From Homalodisca vitripennis (Eukaryota > Arthropoda > Insecta > Hemiptera > Cicadellidae), in the NCBI RefSeq assembly GCF_021130785.1, contig NC_060215.1, forward strand, positions 119,126,501 to 119,190,500: a stretch of 64,000 nt of DNA. Direction: 5' to 3'. The notes under the pieces were generated by a model. The model made no database searches. It was not told the DNA's origin and was given only the letters and a program-made list of their open reading frames with translations. Below are positions 24,117 through 38,450 of the stretch, piece by piece. The position numbers and the translations under genes are program-made. The first letter of the stretch is position 1; every line of letters begins with the position of its first letter.

Positions 24117-25300
24117 TACAGGGTGTACATAAAGTCCTGCACGGGTATAATATTTTCTGAACGATAACAGATAAATAAACAAGATTTGGTACATCAATAC
24201 TACACCTAAAAATCTACTTTTTGAAGGAACTATCAGTTTTCTGTAATATCATGGGGACGTCCCGCAAGGAGTCAGAAGGAAATCTTAAATAGGAGCATAG
24301 GTCAATATGGACATCATTTTAAAGGGCTTATCTAGCAGAGTTTAATGCCGCAAACCGCACTCAAAAGATTGATCCAGTACAAAATGGCGGCTGTTCAAAG
24401 ATTTTACTTGGTTACATTTTATTAGTAGCCATAACCCCAGTAAAGCAAAACTGCAACCAAACGAATACTGCAGCTAACTACTACATTATCCTTGTCAGTT
24501 GTACAGAAGTGAATTATGACATTAGTTATCCTCAAGGGTTACAAATTTGGTCCTAATATATTGATAACGGGGAAAACCTGATAACAGTAACAATTAAAAA
24601 TCTCTTATCTTTGGGTCGCAGTTAGGACTTTGCTATTAGCCAGTCTATTCATAGTAGGCTATTCTAGTTTTCTTGTTTTAGTAGTGTTGTCCATCCATTT
24701 TATCAGTGCGCTTTAGTACAAAAGAGTTTGTCGTATTGCTTGCAGTTCTTCAACTACACTATGTCGCTTGACGAACGTGAACGTATAACACTTCTTATGA
24801 TGGTTGGTTGGGGAAATAACAGACGATCACACGATCAGGTTTTCCCCGTTATCAATATATTAGGACCAAATTTGTAACCCTTGAGGATAACTAATGTCAT
24901 AATTCACTTCTGTACAACTGACAAGGATAATGTAGTAGTTAGCTGCAGTATTCGTTTGGTTGCAGTTTTGCTTTACTGGGGTTATGGCTACTAATAAAAT
25001 GTAACCAAGTAAAATCTTTGAACAGCCGCCATTTTGTACTGGATCAATCTTTTTGAGTGCGGTTTGCGGCATTAAACTCTGCTAGATAAGCCCTTTAAAA
25101 TGATGTCCATATTGACCTATGCTCCTATTTAAGATTTCCTTCTGACTCCTTGCGGGACGTCCCCATGATATTACAGAAAACTGATAGTTCCTTCAAAAAG
25201 TAGATTTTTAGGTGTAGTATTGATGTACCAAATCTTGTTTATTTATCTGTTATCGTTCAGAAAATATTATACCCGTGCAGGACTTTATGTACACCCTGTA
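24117..25300. mobile_element. Fold-back Tc1/mariner-type element with 466-bp inverted arms
   Basis: The element starts TACAGGGTGTACATAAAG and ends with its exact reverse complement, flanked by TA on both sides (24,115-24,116 and 25,301-25,302), the target-site duplication of the Tc1/mariner (IS630) superfamily. The left arm (24,117-24,582) and right arm (24,834-25,300) are inverted copies that I could distinguish by only one indel in an A run over the parts compared. The 251-bp spacer holds the start of a transposase. The high arm identity implies recent origin or gene conversion. Confidence 0.92.
24761..24877 (+). pseudogene. Transposase N-terminal fragment inside the fold-back element
   Basis: A 38-residue frame begins ATG 24,761 with MSLDERERITLLMMVGWGNN and ends at TAA inside the right arm. 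The pattern ERERI-x-LL-M-M-x-G-W/Y-G is typical of the helix-turn-helix start (DUF4817-like) of insect IS630/mariner-type transposases. Homology appears to stop where the right arm begins (about codon 25), so the catalytic DDE region has been replaced by the inverted arm. The element cannot make its own transposase. Confidence 0.65.
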
Positions 25301-25768
25301 TACAAAATGAAACGAAACTTTATTGAGAATGAGAGAATGAGAAAGATAATTCAATTTTCAATAAAGCTAAATAAAAGTTAATATTCATTGTTGTAATTTT
25401 TCCTAAAAAGTAGAAATATTTACCGTATATATATATAAATATTGGCATTTGAGGTTAGATATATAATAAAACTTAACTTGCATTTAAAAATAAAGCATGA
25501 CTTCCGCAACATTAACGCGTTGAAATAAACAAATTTAGATACAAATATGCAAGTCTTAAATAGAAAAATATTAGTATAACTTATAAAATATCATTGTAAT
25601 TATAGCAATAGATTTTATAATTTACGGTAGTGACTCATGGAAGTATAATAATATAGAAGTAAAACAAATTATGTCACATATTATTGCTACGTGGAAACTT
25701 TTAATCACAATTTACAAATAGTGTCACCGTAAGCGGGTGTCTTTTTCAGAATTGGTGACTAATCTTGT

Positions 25769-25991
25769 TTATTTCCATGAACTGTCTGTGGGACGAAGGA
25801 GCTCTGTATTCAGGGCTGTCCCAGTGTCATTGCCCTCCCCAGCGGCGCCATTGCTAATTTCAAAGGTCGTCCTGTTGTCTAAAGTCATAATCGAGTCCCG
25901 TAGTGAGAGGCCATCCACCGGAAAACTCCTGTCACCCTTTTGTCACTGAATTATGTTTGTCCGGTGCCGACACTGGCAGCGTGGTCGCCAT
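25769..25991 (-). repeat. Exon-like repeat, copy 3
   Basis: About 80% identical to copy 2, in the same orientation, with the same CTTCTATTTCAG-ATGGCGAC lead. The second frame contains SFPVDGLSLRDSIMTLDNRT and TFEISNGAAGEGNDT and ends at TAA 25,769-25,771. An indel near the GGCGCC at about 25,843 changes its C-terminus from that of copy 2. Copies 2 and 3 bracket the fold-back transposon. Confidence 0.55.
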
Positions 25992-26800
25992 CTGAAATAG
26001 AAGATTATAATTACTTAGTTAGAACGGGCTTATGTTACAGATAATCATTAAATAAGAATAGGCTGATGGTATACTACTACAAGAAACATTACATGTAATA
26101 GGAAAAAACTAAACAAGTCATTACCCAAATATTTAATTTAACACGATATAAAAAAGTTCATGCATAGCATTACTTTATAGTCTTTTTTACTTGTGTTTTT
26201 ACTTTAAAATTCTTAATGAAAATTATTCAGGTTCTAAAAGTACAAATTTGTAAAGAACTTACTTTTTTTATAATAAACTTTAAAAAAATATTTATTAGAT
26301 TATACACGTGTAACTAATTAGTTAGCTCTGATGTTTAATCCTAGAGATGGCTACACAACTATAGATCACCATATTCATGTTTTAACAATACATAATATCA
26401 TAAGGTTTTATAAAAAAACTGAGTTTGCCGAGTAATGTTTCCAATCCTACAAAACTTGAATAAGAGGTAATTAATGAATTGTAATTGGAAAGCTCCTACT
26501 TGAGAAGGTTTTGATAATTAGTGCTTTAATTTACTCTAAAAAAGGAAAAATTAGAGTTTATTTAATATTAAAATGTTTTATTCGTATATAAATTAAAAGT
26601 TTCTTTTATTTTAAATTTTAAAAAGTGATTTAAATTGAGCTTTTGGTCTTTAGGCAGCTTAGTGACAATAATAAATAGAATAAGTTAATTCGATGTACTG
26701 TAGGCATGCGTTAAACACAAGGAACTGACGGAAACTACTTATAGTAGAAAAGGTTTAAATTATTTGACCATCAGTTTAATGAGAACACAAAATCTAAAAC
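25992..26800. other. AT-rich gene-free region
   Basis: No supported feature. Confidence 0.5.
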
Positions 26801-26809
26801 GCTAAATTA

Positions 26810-29400
26810 TTGATAACTAGACAATGATAAGTTCTACAACAAAGCTCTAGTAGCTTTTTTCGTATATCGTTGCGTAAGTCCGAAAAACGCTCTCAACTGC
26901 TAAACTTCGTGAATGGGTAATCTTAAGGGTTATTAAATTTTTATGCGGCCACAATTTGTGGAGTTCGATCCAGTTCGGGATTGAGCTTCTGCTTCAATGT
27001 AAACAATTGACTTGTATACGTTTTGATACGTTGGTATGCCCTATCTGGTTGAAAAATATCCCCCAGAAAATAAAAACCCGATAAAATTAGACCCCCTCCC
27101 GGGAATTTCCTGGTATAACCAGATAAACTCCAGAGTAATTAAACCACCTGATCAACTTAAGAATCTAATGAAGGTTACTGTTTTAGATTAAGTACTACGT
27201 CTTAAGTAATAAAAAATATTGTGTCATAACACCCTGGAGGAAAGATTTACTCAATGCACAGAGAATAATCCACTTCCTCGTATGGTAGCAATTTTAAAAA
27301 TTGCGCAATTCTAGATTAGTCCGCGAAATCATTGGAAATCCCCTGAAAGGCAGCAAAGTCTTTATTTAAGTTACTCTAATAAATCAGAAGGGCTGACCAG
27401 TGCAGTTTTTCCTCCTAAGCTCCACACCTAGAAAACCCCGGAAGTCGTAGCTTAAATCCGAGGTCAGAATCTAAAAAAAAGATATAATTAAATTTCCGAC
27501 AAGGAAGGTCCAGTCACCCTTTGTCGTACACCTAACGGTTAAGCCACCATATCTCCGTGAAGTCAAAACTTTCGTTAGATTTGGAAAAATGCAATAATAT
27601 AGGACTGATTTAGACTCCTAGATCTCTAATCTAATCTCATGCTCGGACTTGACCTGCACTCGAATTCCGCTTATCCCTGGATTTGAAATAACCCCAAATC
27701 CGATTGACCCATCAGATTAGCAAATTACGTGATTTATAGAAAAGGTCTAGTAACTTTTTGCCCTAACTTCATTGGTATGGCTGCAAAACGCGATTATGTG
27801 TAAAATTTGTATAGTTTTTACGTGAAAATTTAGTTTTTGGAGTCGATAGCGGCGAAACCATTGTTCGGAGTTCAAAAAAAACGTAAATTTGATTTTTAAA
27901 ACGACGTGATCTACATAAAAGGTCATGTGACTTTTAACCCTATCTCCATAAGCTAAGCCACAAAACGCGGTTATGTGCAAAGTTTTTGTAATTATCACGT
28001 GAAAATTTAGTTTCAAGGCTCGATCATGGCCAAACCGTTGCTCGTAGCTCTAACCACATTATTTCACAAGATTTAGCAATTGATATGGTCTACAAGAAAA
28101 GCGTAGTAACTGTTTGCCCTATCCTCAATGGTTTGGCCAAAACAAACGTTTAATAGGAAATATGTTATAATGTTTACGTGAGAATTTTGTTTCTGAAGGT
28201 GGTAGCAGACAAATCATTGGTCTTAACTTAAATGTTAAATTTTCAATAACTAGACACCGATGAGCTCTAAAAAATGTCAAGTAGCTATTTGTCGTATTCC
28301 TATATCCTTACAAAAAACTTGTTCGTAATTGTCAATTTTAGGAGTTGTAATTTTGATGTGACTATGATTTGTGCAATTAATTCTGATTCCGGATTTAACT
28401 TGTGTTACTACATTAACGAGTGATTACAACCCCACATCGTCAATTGGCTGAGCGTTATTGAACCGTCAATACTAGAAAGGGAGAGAGTGGTTTTTAATTA
28501 ATTTCATGAAATAGTGGTCATTGTAAAAACTCTTGCGTGGCGTGATAATCTCCTGAGTTCAATTAACCCCTGATTAACATATTCTTTTGATAAAAATACT
28601 GTGCGCATATTCTCGTAGCACAGACATAAAACCCCTATTGTACTGAGTTACTCATGTTATACAAAGTCAAGCCTACTTCCCGGTGTACTAGAAACTGTGC
28701 ATAGTTCTAGATTAGTCCGTGTTTCCACTAGAAAACACCAAAAATTCTTCATTCAATTTCTTAATTTAAATTTCTCAAAACATTCATAGTGGATGGCCAG
28801 TGCAGTTTTTCTACCAAGCTTTGTACCACCTAAACAAGACATCTCTAAAAAAACGTCTGGTTCCAGATTGAGCTTTCATTACTACGTAAACTATTTACTT
28901 TTATACGTTTTGCTCTGTCGATATGGCCAATATGGTCGATATATATATCCCCCAGAAAAAAACCATGTCATCTTTTAACCCCCAATAACACTAACTCTCA
29001 CTCCAGGAATTTCGTTGTATGACCAGATAAACTCCTGTGTAAATTATAACCCCCTGATCAACTTAATAAACTGATAAATATTATTGACTTAGGGTCGGTT
29101 TTTTTTGATTTCCACAAAACAGTTCATAATAACTGACCGGTACAGTCATATTTCCCAAGCTCTGTACCGGCTAAACCAGAGATCGTAGTTTAAATCCGAG
29201 GGCAAATCCACAATTTAATTAAAAATTTTCTACAAGAAAGGACTAGTCTATTTTTGTCGAATGTCTAGGAGTTACGCCACAAAATGCCCTTAAAGTCAAA
29301 ACTTTCGTTAAATTGTATAAAATAGGTCTTCTTTAAACTCCCAGTTTCCTGATCTAATGCTCGGACTTAACGTATCTCCGAACTAGGGGTCTGGGGGCGT
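26810..29400. repeat. Block of diverged tandem and long-period repeats
   Basis: Two scales are visible. A roughly 170-190-bp unit recurs at least three times between 27,720 and 28,330 (cores: TTTGCCCTA, CAAAACG-GTTATGTG, ACGTGAAAATTTAGTTT, GGC[CG]AAACC[AG]TTG). At longer range, 26,960-27,190 matches 28,855-29,090 (ATATCCCCCAGAAAA, CCAGATAAACTCC, CCTGATCAACTTAA), and 27,480-27,650 matches 29,215-29,365 (AAGTCAAAACTTTCGTTA, TCTAATGCTCGGACTT), an offset near 1.75-1.9 kb. The phrase TGACC[AG]GT[GA]CAGT occurs at about 27,393, 28,796 and 29,136. No protein is supported. Confidence 0.75.
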
Positions 29401-31030
29401 AGTCCTCAGCGAGCCGAAGACGAGTATATATTTATATATAAATACATCGTTCTATGGAACACCTAAATCTGTAAGTGCTAAGCCATTAACAATTTTAGGG
29501 CTAAAATACATATTGAAAGACATACCAGAATGGTCAAAAGAGGATAGTTGAGTGGGTGGAGTCAGCCTCACATTTAGTCCTACCCACTCAATGGATTAAT
29601 GAAGAGTTAGCAGCTACCAATGGAATGGACAGGTCCGGGGGGCGGGCGACCATTTATCTTCCATATTATAGGCTAAACTACGGGCTACTTGGATCTGAAC
29701 TTTTTTATTTATTCCTACAGACTGTGATGTTTTTAATTGTCTACTTGCAAATAACAAACCCATTAAAATTATTGTGCCGTTTACCGATGTTATTTGTATG
29801 TATATAATTTTTTTAATCTTAAAATTGTCTTTACAAATCTACTCTCATCATATGATATATTTCAAATCAATCCTCACAACCCCGGCCTAACTAATGCCTT
29901 CTAATTATTAATGATCACGCTATCTATCGCCATAAATAAACAACTATCATTTCATACTAACTCACCAGAAGCGCCTTAACGGCTTATCTAATCAAATCGC
30001 AGATTCGCGTTTTAATATTCATGTATAAAGCATGCTAAATTACCACTCACATACTTACAAAAGTGTCAGTAATAATTATTTTCTATATTAAACTTTTTAA
30101 ACAATTAATTACAACACGAGTGTTTTTAGTCATCTCCACATCAACCTGTTCTACAGAGAAAGGGTGAACCCTCTACCACTTCCAGTCTCAAGGAAGGTTA
30201 GTGCTACTCACGCCAAAATATTTGTATTCAATTATGTTTACATTTCTTTGATAAAGTACCTTGGTGTAAAGAGACTGTATCAAATGTAATGTATCAAATG
30301 TAACGTCTCAAATGTAATGTCGTAATGTCTCCTTACACCATGATACAGTCCAATACTCTTAAAGACTTCACAATTATAATAGTCCAATAATACGAATGTT
30401 AAGTTTACCTCCATTTTACCTTCCACTTAGCTTCTAGTGGAAGAGTAACGCTGCGGCAGGCTGGACTCCTGGAATCTGGAATGTGGAGTCACAATAGTTA
30501 CTGCTCATAACTGTACCTAAAACCGATATCATTATTAAAACCTCAACACGTCTCCATAGCTTGATTACTAAATTTATAAAATTTAGGATGGTTTATATTT
30601 TAAAAAATAAATAAACTTCTAACGTTATTACATTATTCGAAGTTATAAATAACTAAAAAAAACCCTTAAACTTCTTTCCCACTGTGGAGTAACCCTCATT
30701 CCGTATTCATTTTTGACTGTAGGAATGACAGCTACCCTACTGTTTTTTTTTATTTAGGTTTATAATTGAGTTTTTGTCAGTTCAATTTGAATAAACCGAT
30801 ACAATAGAGAATAGAAGGAACTCGACAGAACATATAGAATGTCTTGTCAACCTGTCCAATGATGAATCTATATTACATTTGTTACTATGTAAAATAATAA
30901 AACAAATCTCATACGAATGTTATTAGGTTAATTTATATATTTGTTTGATTTATGATTTTCTCGATGCCATCGAGATTACCCATAAGACCCTATGTAGAAA
31001 TTGAGTTTTATTTTTATCTTTAATCTTGAT
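29401..31030. other. Mixed AT-rich region, no clear gene
   Basis: A short tandem repeat of ATCAAATGTAATGT variants lies at about 30,277-30,325. An 83-codon frame at 29,556-29,807 shows no domain. Confidence 0.45.
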
Positions 31031-31036
31031 ATGTTT

Positions 31037-31130
31037 CCTCCATAATCGATTGAGTTCCTCTTTGGACCGAGCCGTACCTTTTTTCAAATCCAAGGTCGTT
31101 CTATCAAGAGTAATTACACTAACTGACGGC
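31037..31130 (-). repeat. Exon-like repeat, copy 4 (partial)
   Basis: The minus strand reads SVSVITLDRTTLDLKKGTAR and SKEEL, related to TLDNRTTFEISNG of copies 2 and 3. Only the second half of the unit is recognisable. Confidence 0.4.
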
Positions 31131-33028
31131 GTGAATTTTATAAGTTTGGTACTTATTATATATAGTGTTCACCTTTATACCATAATAATAGGTAATATAA
31201 ATAAGTATAAAATTAAAGAAATAATGTTTGATATTACAATAAAAGTGTTATTATTTTGATATTCCAAATAAATTGACGTTACGCTAGTGAACTATTTTGA
31301 TATACCGGTGTGAACTAACAGGACATAATTATGGTGTGAATTAAAATAGCTTATATTTGTTAGCGTTCAAGATATATTTTAATCCTGAAGATGGGCGGAT
31401 CTCACACGTGTTACTGTTGAACGTTTAGGAGATGCTCCATGTATATGGTCACTAGAGGGTTTAATATAGGTAGTTTCAGCTTCATTTATTTATTTAATCA
31501 TTTATTTAGGATCTTATTGTAGAGTCTTAGTAGAAATCTTGATCGTGTACTACTATAATCAGAATTGCTCAGAGCTGTTACTGACTCTGGCGCGCCGCAC
31601 CGCTCGGGTTGTGAGGTCGGGTCTGACCTTTACCTACTGTAACAACAATAGAAAGTCGGTTGGGTCGACCACAAACCGACACTAATTAAAAATTCTGAAC
31701 TTGCGCTCTAATGATTTATACCCCGGCTAACGCACTGCTGTCTGGAGTGGACAATCGCTCCTGAGCAAGCCCGGGAATATTACAGGAACAAAGCTCGTCA
31801 GCCCATGTGACAGTTCTTGGAGATGCGATAAGCTGATGTCAACTCTAACCAATTTGGTGTATGGTTTAAACATGTAAACATATTGGGAAATAACGACATA
31901 ATTACTATCGATCAACTGAACACTCTTCTAAAAGTGTGGATTCCTCTAGAAAGTTTTATTTGTTTTTTAGTTTAGTTTACCGCCAGCTCTAGCAATGGCA
32001 TAAAGACTGTGTACATAGTTTTAGTTTTCAGTTAGTATTTTATTTTGATTTATTCATGGATGCTGGGACACTTTCGTAGTGATGACTTTCTTTGTAGTGA
32101 TACGTTTTTATTAATTTTGGTAGCAGCTCACTTAACTTCTGATTCTCACTTCTTTACACCGTTTCGACATCAGAGACACCTAGAATAAAGCAAGAAAGTT
32201 TAGTTCTAGTAATGTTAGTTTTATGGCTCAACAAAGATAAAAGATTTTATTTTTATCACTCACTTTAAGTAGATTTCTAATTATATCTGTATGCAAAAGA
32301 GTTATTCAATTACTAAGTCAAAACCAATGTTTAAGGTTTAATAGACAAAGAGACGACACTGCAATGCGACTTTTGTCGCTATAAAGAATTCCTTTATTTC
32401 TTTTGGATTACGGTGGTTTTGGGTTCTGGTAACCGTGATCGAAAAAAATTTGTAAAACGTCTCCCGAAAATTCTGTCATGAGGGTGATTTTAGTAAACAG
32501 ATTTTTACGACATCTAGTTAATACTACAAATTTGTAGTAAATATCGTTTTTATTTTCTCATTTAAACATTGGTTAAAACATATTTTTCAATGAGAAAGCT
32601 ACATCATATTTTTATTTTCTGATAAATGTTGTCTAGAAAACTATTTACATGTGCAAAAACTGAGAAATATGACAAGGAATCCCACAAACATGTTTTAACT
32701 TTTAGAGGATGTAAAACTAAATGGTATAACATATAAATGACAGATACTTGTTATATTAGCAGGCTGGTAATAGTATTACTTAGTTACGTAATAAAGTACC
32801 CATTGTCGTAATACAAATTTTTATCAACTGGTATTTGAAACCCGTTCGTACATATTATTTACTATTCATAAAATTGCAAATTTCATCTTATCCCTGCTGC
32901 AGTTACTAGGTCTACACTCGTGACATAAATGTTCTTGTATGGTTCTTAAAAGAAGATGAAAAAGTAGAGTCCTTTTATATCCTACTGTTATTTTAAGCAC
33001 CTAAGTGGATGTCAAGTGAAAATTTTCA
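31131..33028. other. Gene-free region with a short GC-rich patch
   Basis: A GC-rich patch at 31,585-31,640 contains GGCGCGCC and holds the inverted relative of the motif at 20,355. Otherwise nothing is supported. Confidence 0.4.
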
Positions 33029-33030
33029 GA

Positions 33031-34650
<1,620 letters not shown>

Positions 34651-34679
34651 TTAGTTATAGCCACATCATCGCCAACACC

Positions 34680-35730
34680 TTAAACGACAAATTGCCAGGT
34701 TGAGTTTTTAAAATAGTATTCCTTGAACGGAAAAAAGGTATTATAACGACGGACTCACGTTATAGTGGTATCCTTGAAAATAAGGAGACAGTTTTCAATA
34801 ACGAAGCAGCTAAATCAAAAACGATTATGTCGACTCTATAAAGTAATCGAAAAGGGAGGTAAAATTGTCGCGATTTTTATTTAAGATCTGCTTTTCTCAG
34901 AAGATCTTAATTTTAAAGAAACCTAAATTTATTTTTTAAATGACCGAGTTTCACAACATTCCAAGAGCCTACTTTAAGTTTATTGGAATCCCATAACAAC
35001 AAAACGACAGTACAACAATGAATAAAACAACAAGTTTTATTCATTTACACATAAAAGTAAGGTTTATTTAATAAAAAAATATTTAATTTTTCGTGATTTA
35101 TAAGGCCTGCTTTTGTCAGCAGATCGGAAATCTAGGGAAACCTAACTTTATTTTTGACAGGATCGATTTTCACACAGTCCATGAGCCTAATAATAAAATT
35201 AAGGTTGATTTAATCTAAGAATTTTTAATTTACTTGTGATTTATGTGTCATTTAAAACTAACTTTTCAATATTCAGCAAAACGTTAATATTAGTGACAAT
35301 GATTACATTTTTAACAAGATACTTCATGTTAAACTCGAGCCAATTTAGATAAGATAAGCATAAAAAATCTTGCACAAATAGTGTAAAACAAGCTTTACTT
35401 AGATTTTAGCGAGCAAAAGAAAGCAAACAAGCAAAATTTCATTTCAAATTTTATTCTATAAGCTTAAGGTTATATATCTTTAAAATCTAAAATTGAATTA
35501 CATAACGAAAAATTTAAGTCCACTGAGTATTACATCGTATCTCGTTTTCGTAGCGTACACCTCAAAGTCGTCCGTATCACACTTTGACATGCCCTCGCTG
35601 ATTCATACATTAGTTGATGAACGCGCTCTTCGTGATTTCTTCTAGTCGTGTAAAAAAACGTTAAAATAATATCGCATTTCACTGTTCTACCTAAAAATAA
35701 AACACACAACTCAAAATTTGGGACCTTACA
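34680..35730 (-). repeat. Candidate 3' LTR of the gypsy element
   Basis: On the minus strand the LTR would start TGTAAGG at 35,730, right after a GTGGGGGGA tract. Its interior shares ATTTTTATTTAAGA, AAACCTAAATTTATT and GACCGAGTTTCAC with 39,900-40,010. A second weak internal copy of this phrase lies at about 35,085-35,190. The inner end could not be fixed. Confidence 0.45.
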
Positions 35731-36649
35731 TCCCCCCACGTACCAAAATAAATAAAAAAGGAACGGAAAAAGAAGACGAAGAATTCTGGTTTACTAATAA
35801 CTTTCTTATCACCCCTTTGTTATTACCCTTACAATACAAAATTTTCATTTAAACAAAATGTTTCTTTCAGTTCTAAAATAAAACTTATATCTTCAATGTA
35901 CTTATTCGTTCCTGGCTCATAAGAATAAAATAAAAGGCTCTTGCGTAATAAAATAATATCATAATTAGATAATCAACTTGATGAAAATGAACTTGAATCA
36001 CACATTTATATACATTTTTTATCCCTTAGTTTTAGGCATTTGAGAGGATTGGATACTTTACTGGTCCACACGCTTCTAGCCTGAGTGAGACCGCTGCTTC
36101 CTTTGAAGATATGCCTGTCTGTCCTCGAACCTCTGGCGTCAGCATATCCAGAGTAACGTTCGGCTCGATATATGTATAAAATCTTCAATGTCAACACGTC
36201 CCGCTCGGAGAATAGGAGCGATACTCCGGATATGGACTCCGCAGATTTTTTTGTCTTCCAGCTGTGCTTCCTTCGACAGTAGCCTACCTCCGCATACATG
36301 CATACGATGGCACCCTATTCAAACGCGTGTTCCTGTTTCTCATTATTCCGTGACGCTTCCACGATCTTTCACGTATCAACTGGTTAATATCTTCTTCTTG
36401 CCTCGTATTTGAGGATCTCTTGGATTTCCCAACTTTCATCCTCGATATTCCATCCGTACGAGTCATACGCTGATCGTAAGACTTATGTTCCACACTACAA
36501 TACGGTTCCAGGGTCCCTTGCTTGTTCGGTCCAGAAGATGCACGGGAATGAACAACATCTTATATTGGAAAATATGAATCCTATTAAGTCGGCCAGACAC
36601 CACACGGTACTTCTTATCCCTCCAATCCTTGAGGAACGTATCAAAAAAA

Positions 36650-38450
36650 ATAAACCAACGGCAGCCCTAGATGTTAGTACCAGTTACGCCTCTCCACAAT
36701 TCGTAAATAAATGACAATGTCATTTAGTAGCGAACTCTTCACTGCCAACGCATCAATTTCAGCTTGGTCAACAGTGATCAACCTCCTCAGACCCTTCTTC
36801 CTTAAACAACGGGATATCTGTAAGACGGGATCTGTATATGGTCAGAGACCCAAAACCCGCTATGAATCGGCGCGGCCTAAGGAAATTTAGAGGTTTCTTA
36901 TATTTTGCATCGTTGGAAAGTCCAAGATAGCGGACACGTTATCTGGGTCTGTGTATATACCTTGGTCACTTATTATGTGGCCCAAATATATTAAGCACGT
37001 CTTGCAAAACTAACACTTTTCAGGGTGAAGTTGATCAGGCCTGACGGAGACGTTTAAATACTTCTCTCACGGATTCTAAATGTTCCTTGAAATTCGCTGG
37101 TATAATAATCAAGTTGTCTAAGAATGCGAACGCTCTCGGCTCCTATTATGCTGTCGAGCAGTCATTTATACATTTCTCCTGCTGAGTGCAACCCAAAACG
37201 GCATCATCGTAAATTGGTAAAGACCTTTCCCTGGAACTGTAAAGGCAGTTAGGTTGCGACTTTCCTTCACTAATTCCACTTAATACTATTGTTAAGTTTG
37301 TGCATTCACCTTTCGGAAGTCAACACAGAACCTAAATGTCCCGGAAGGTTTATTTACTAAAATAACTCGGCAACTCCAGAGACTGTTAGATTTCTCAATT
37401 ATACCGTCGGTCAACATCGAATCAACTTCATGGATTATTACTTTTTGCATTATGGGATTACGTAGATAAAATATTTGTTTGATCGGTTCACCATCTTTTT
37501 AGTTTTATGACGTGTTCTACAATGTTTGTAAAACCAAGAGCATCCGTAAACTCAGATAAATCGTTCTCCAGAATATCTGTCAGTTCCTGCTCTTCCTCCT
37601 GGGTTCTTCGCAGTTCTTAGTTTCGCACACTCATTCGAAACTCACTCACCTTTCTCCTTTTTTAAGTCGATTAGTTTTAACGGACTTATCACGTCCATAC
37701 CTAAAATAATCGAGGATATAAGGTTAAAACGTTAACCAACTTGAACGTATATCGTAAGTGTTCTATACTTCCTTCAAGTTCTATCCCTCTCCTTACTTCT
37801 GTTTTGTCCGATCGGCCATTTGAGTCTGAAGTCTTTCCGTTGTCACTCGCGCCCGTTTCCTAATTAGCCTCTTATATATCGCATCGTTTACAAGGGAAAT
37901 CATCGCACCAGTGTCAGTCAAGGAATATCATATTAATACAGACCTACAATACTATGATCCCACTAAACAATACGGGTATGTATGGTCTTGTGTCTTTATT
38001 CCGAACTCCGGCTGAACAAGATTTCGTAAATTCAGTGATGTATTTCACCCATTGCCGCCATTCAGTTGAGCTTGGTAAATTCGTTCTCGAGTCTCCAGGA
38101 GACCCCCATTCTCCTGGGCCCTCACCCCGTTTCCCTAGTTGCATTTCAGTAGTTTTATAACCAGGGGTCTTACAAAATTAACACATTAGAATTTCCAGCA
38201 GTTGACACTTTATAAAAATGGGCCTTCTTTCTCGCAAATCCAACACACGAAACTAGGGACGTTCTTCGGGATAGTAGTGTTTCCTTTGGTGAGTACAAAT
38301 TCTCGTTCTGCCATCATTTATTCTTTATCATCCGCTTTAATATAAGTCCTCTCGGATAATTTATTCGACCTCTTAAAACCTGTGAAATCTTCGGTGTTCG
38401 TTGGTTTATGTGGGTATTCATGCTGATCCTACTTGGGATGTTCGACCTGA
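36650..38450 (-). pseudogene. Gypsy pol remnant: zinc knuckle, protease, reverse transcriptase
   Basis: Motifs appear in order on the minus strand in several shifted frames: C-W-I-C-E-K-E-G and a second C-x2-C-K-T-P-G-Y knuckle near 38,170-38,260; the protease signature DTGAMISLVND at 37,884-37,915; the reverse-transcriptase motif CVDFRKVNA near 37,300-37,330; and the catalytic box region AFAFLDNLIII followed by HLESVREVFKRLRQA near 37,040-37,130. The usual YLDD box reads FLDN, so a catalytic aspartate is lost. Stop codons lie between the motifs. It is non-functional. Confidence 0.8.

Noticed and set aside
24860..25072. 70-codon minus-strand frame MPQTALKKIDPVQNGGCSKI
   Set aside because: It lies wholly in the right inverted arm of the fold-back element; the matching left arm has a one-base difference that alters the frame, so no coding constraint is visible.
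31037..31259. Plus-strand 77-codon frame over the partial exon-like repeat
   Set aside because: The conserved signal with the other copies is on the minus strand; the plus frame is a shadow.
36006..36493. Overlapping minus-strand frames of 97 and 69 codons in the gypsy region
   Set aside because: They lie where integrase would be expected, but I could not identify zinc-binding or D-D-E motifs in them, so they were not called integrase.
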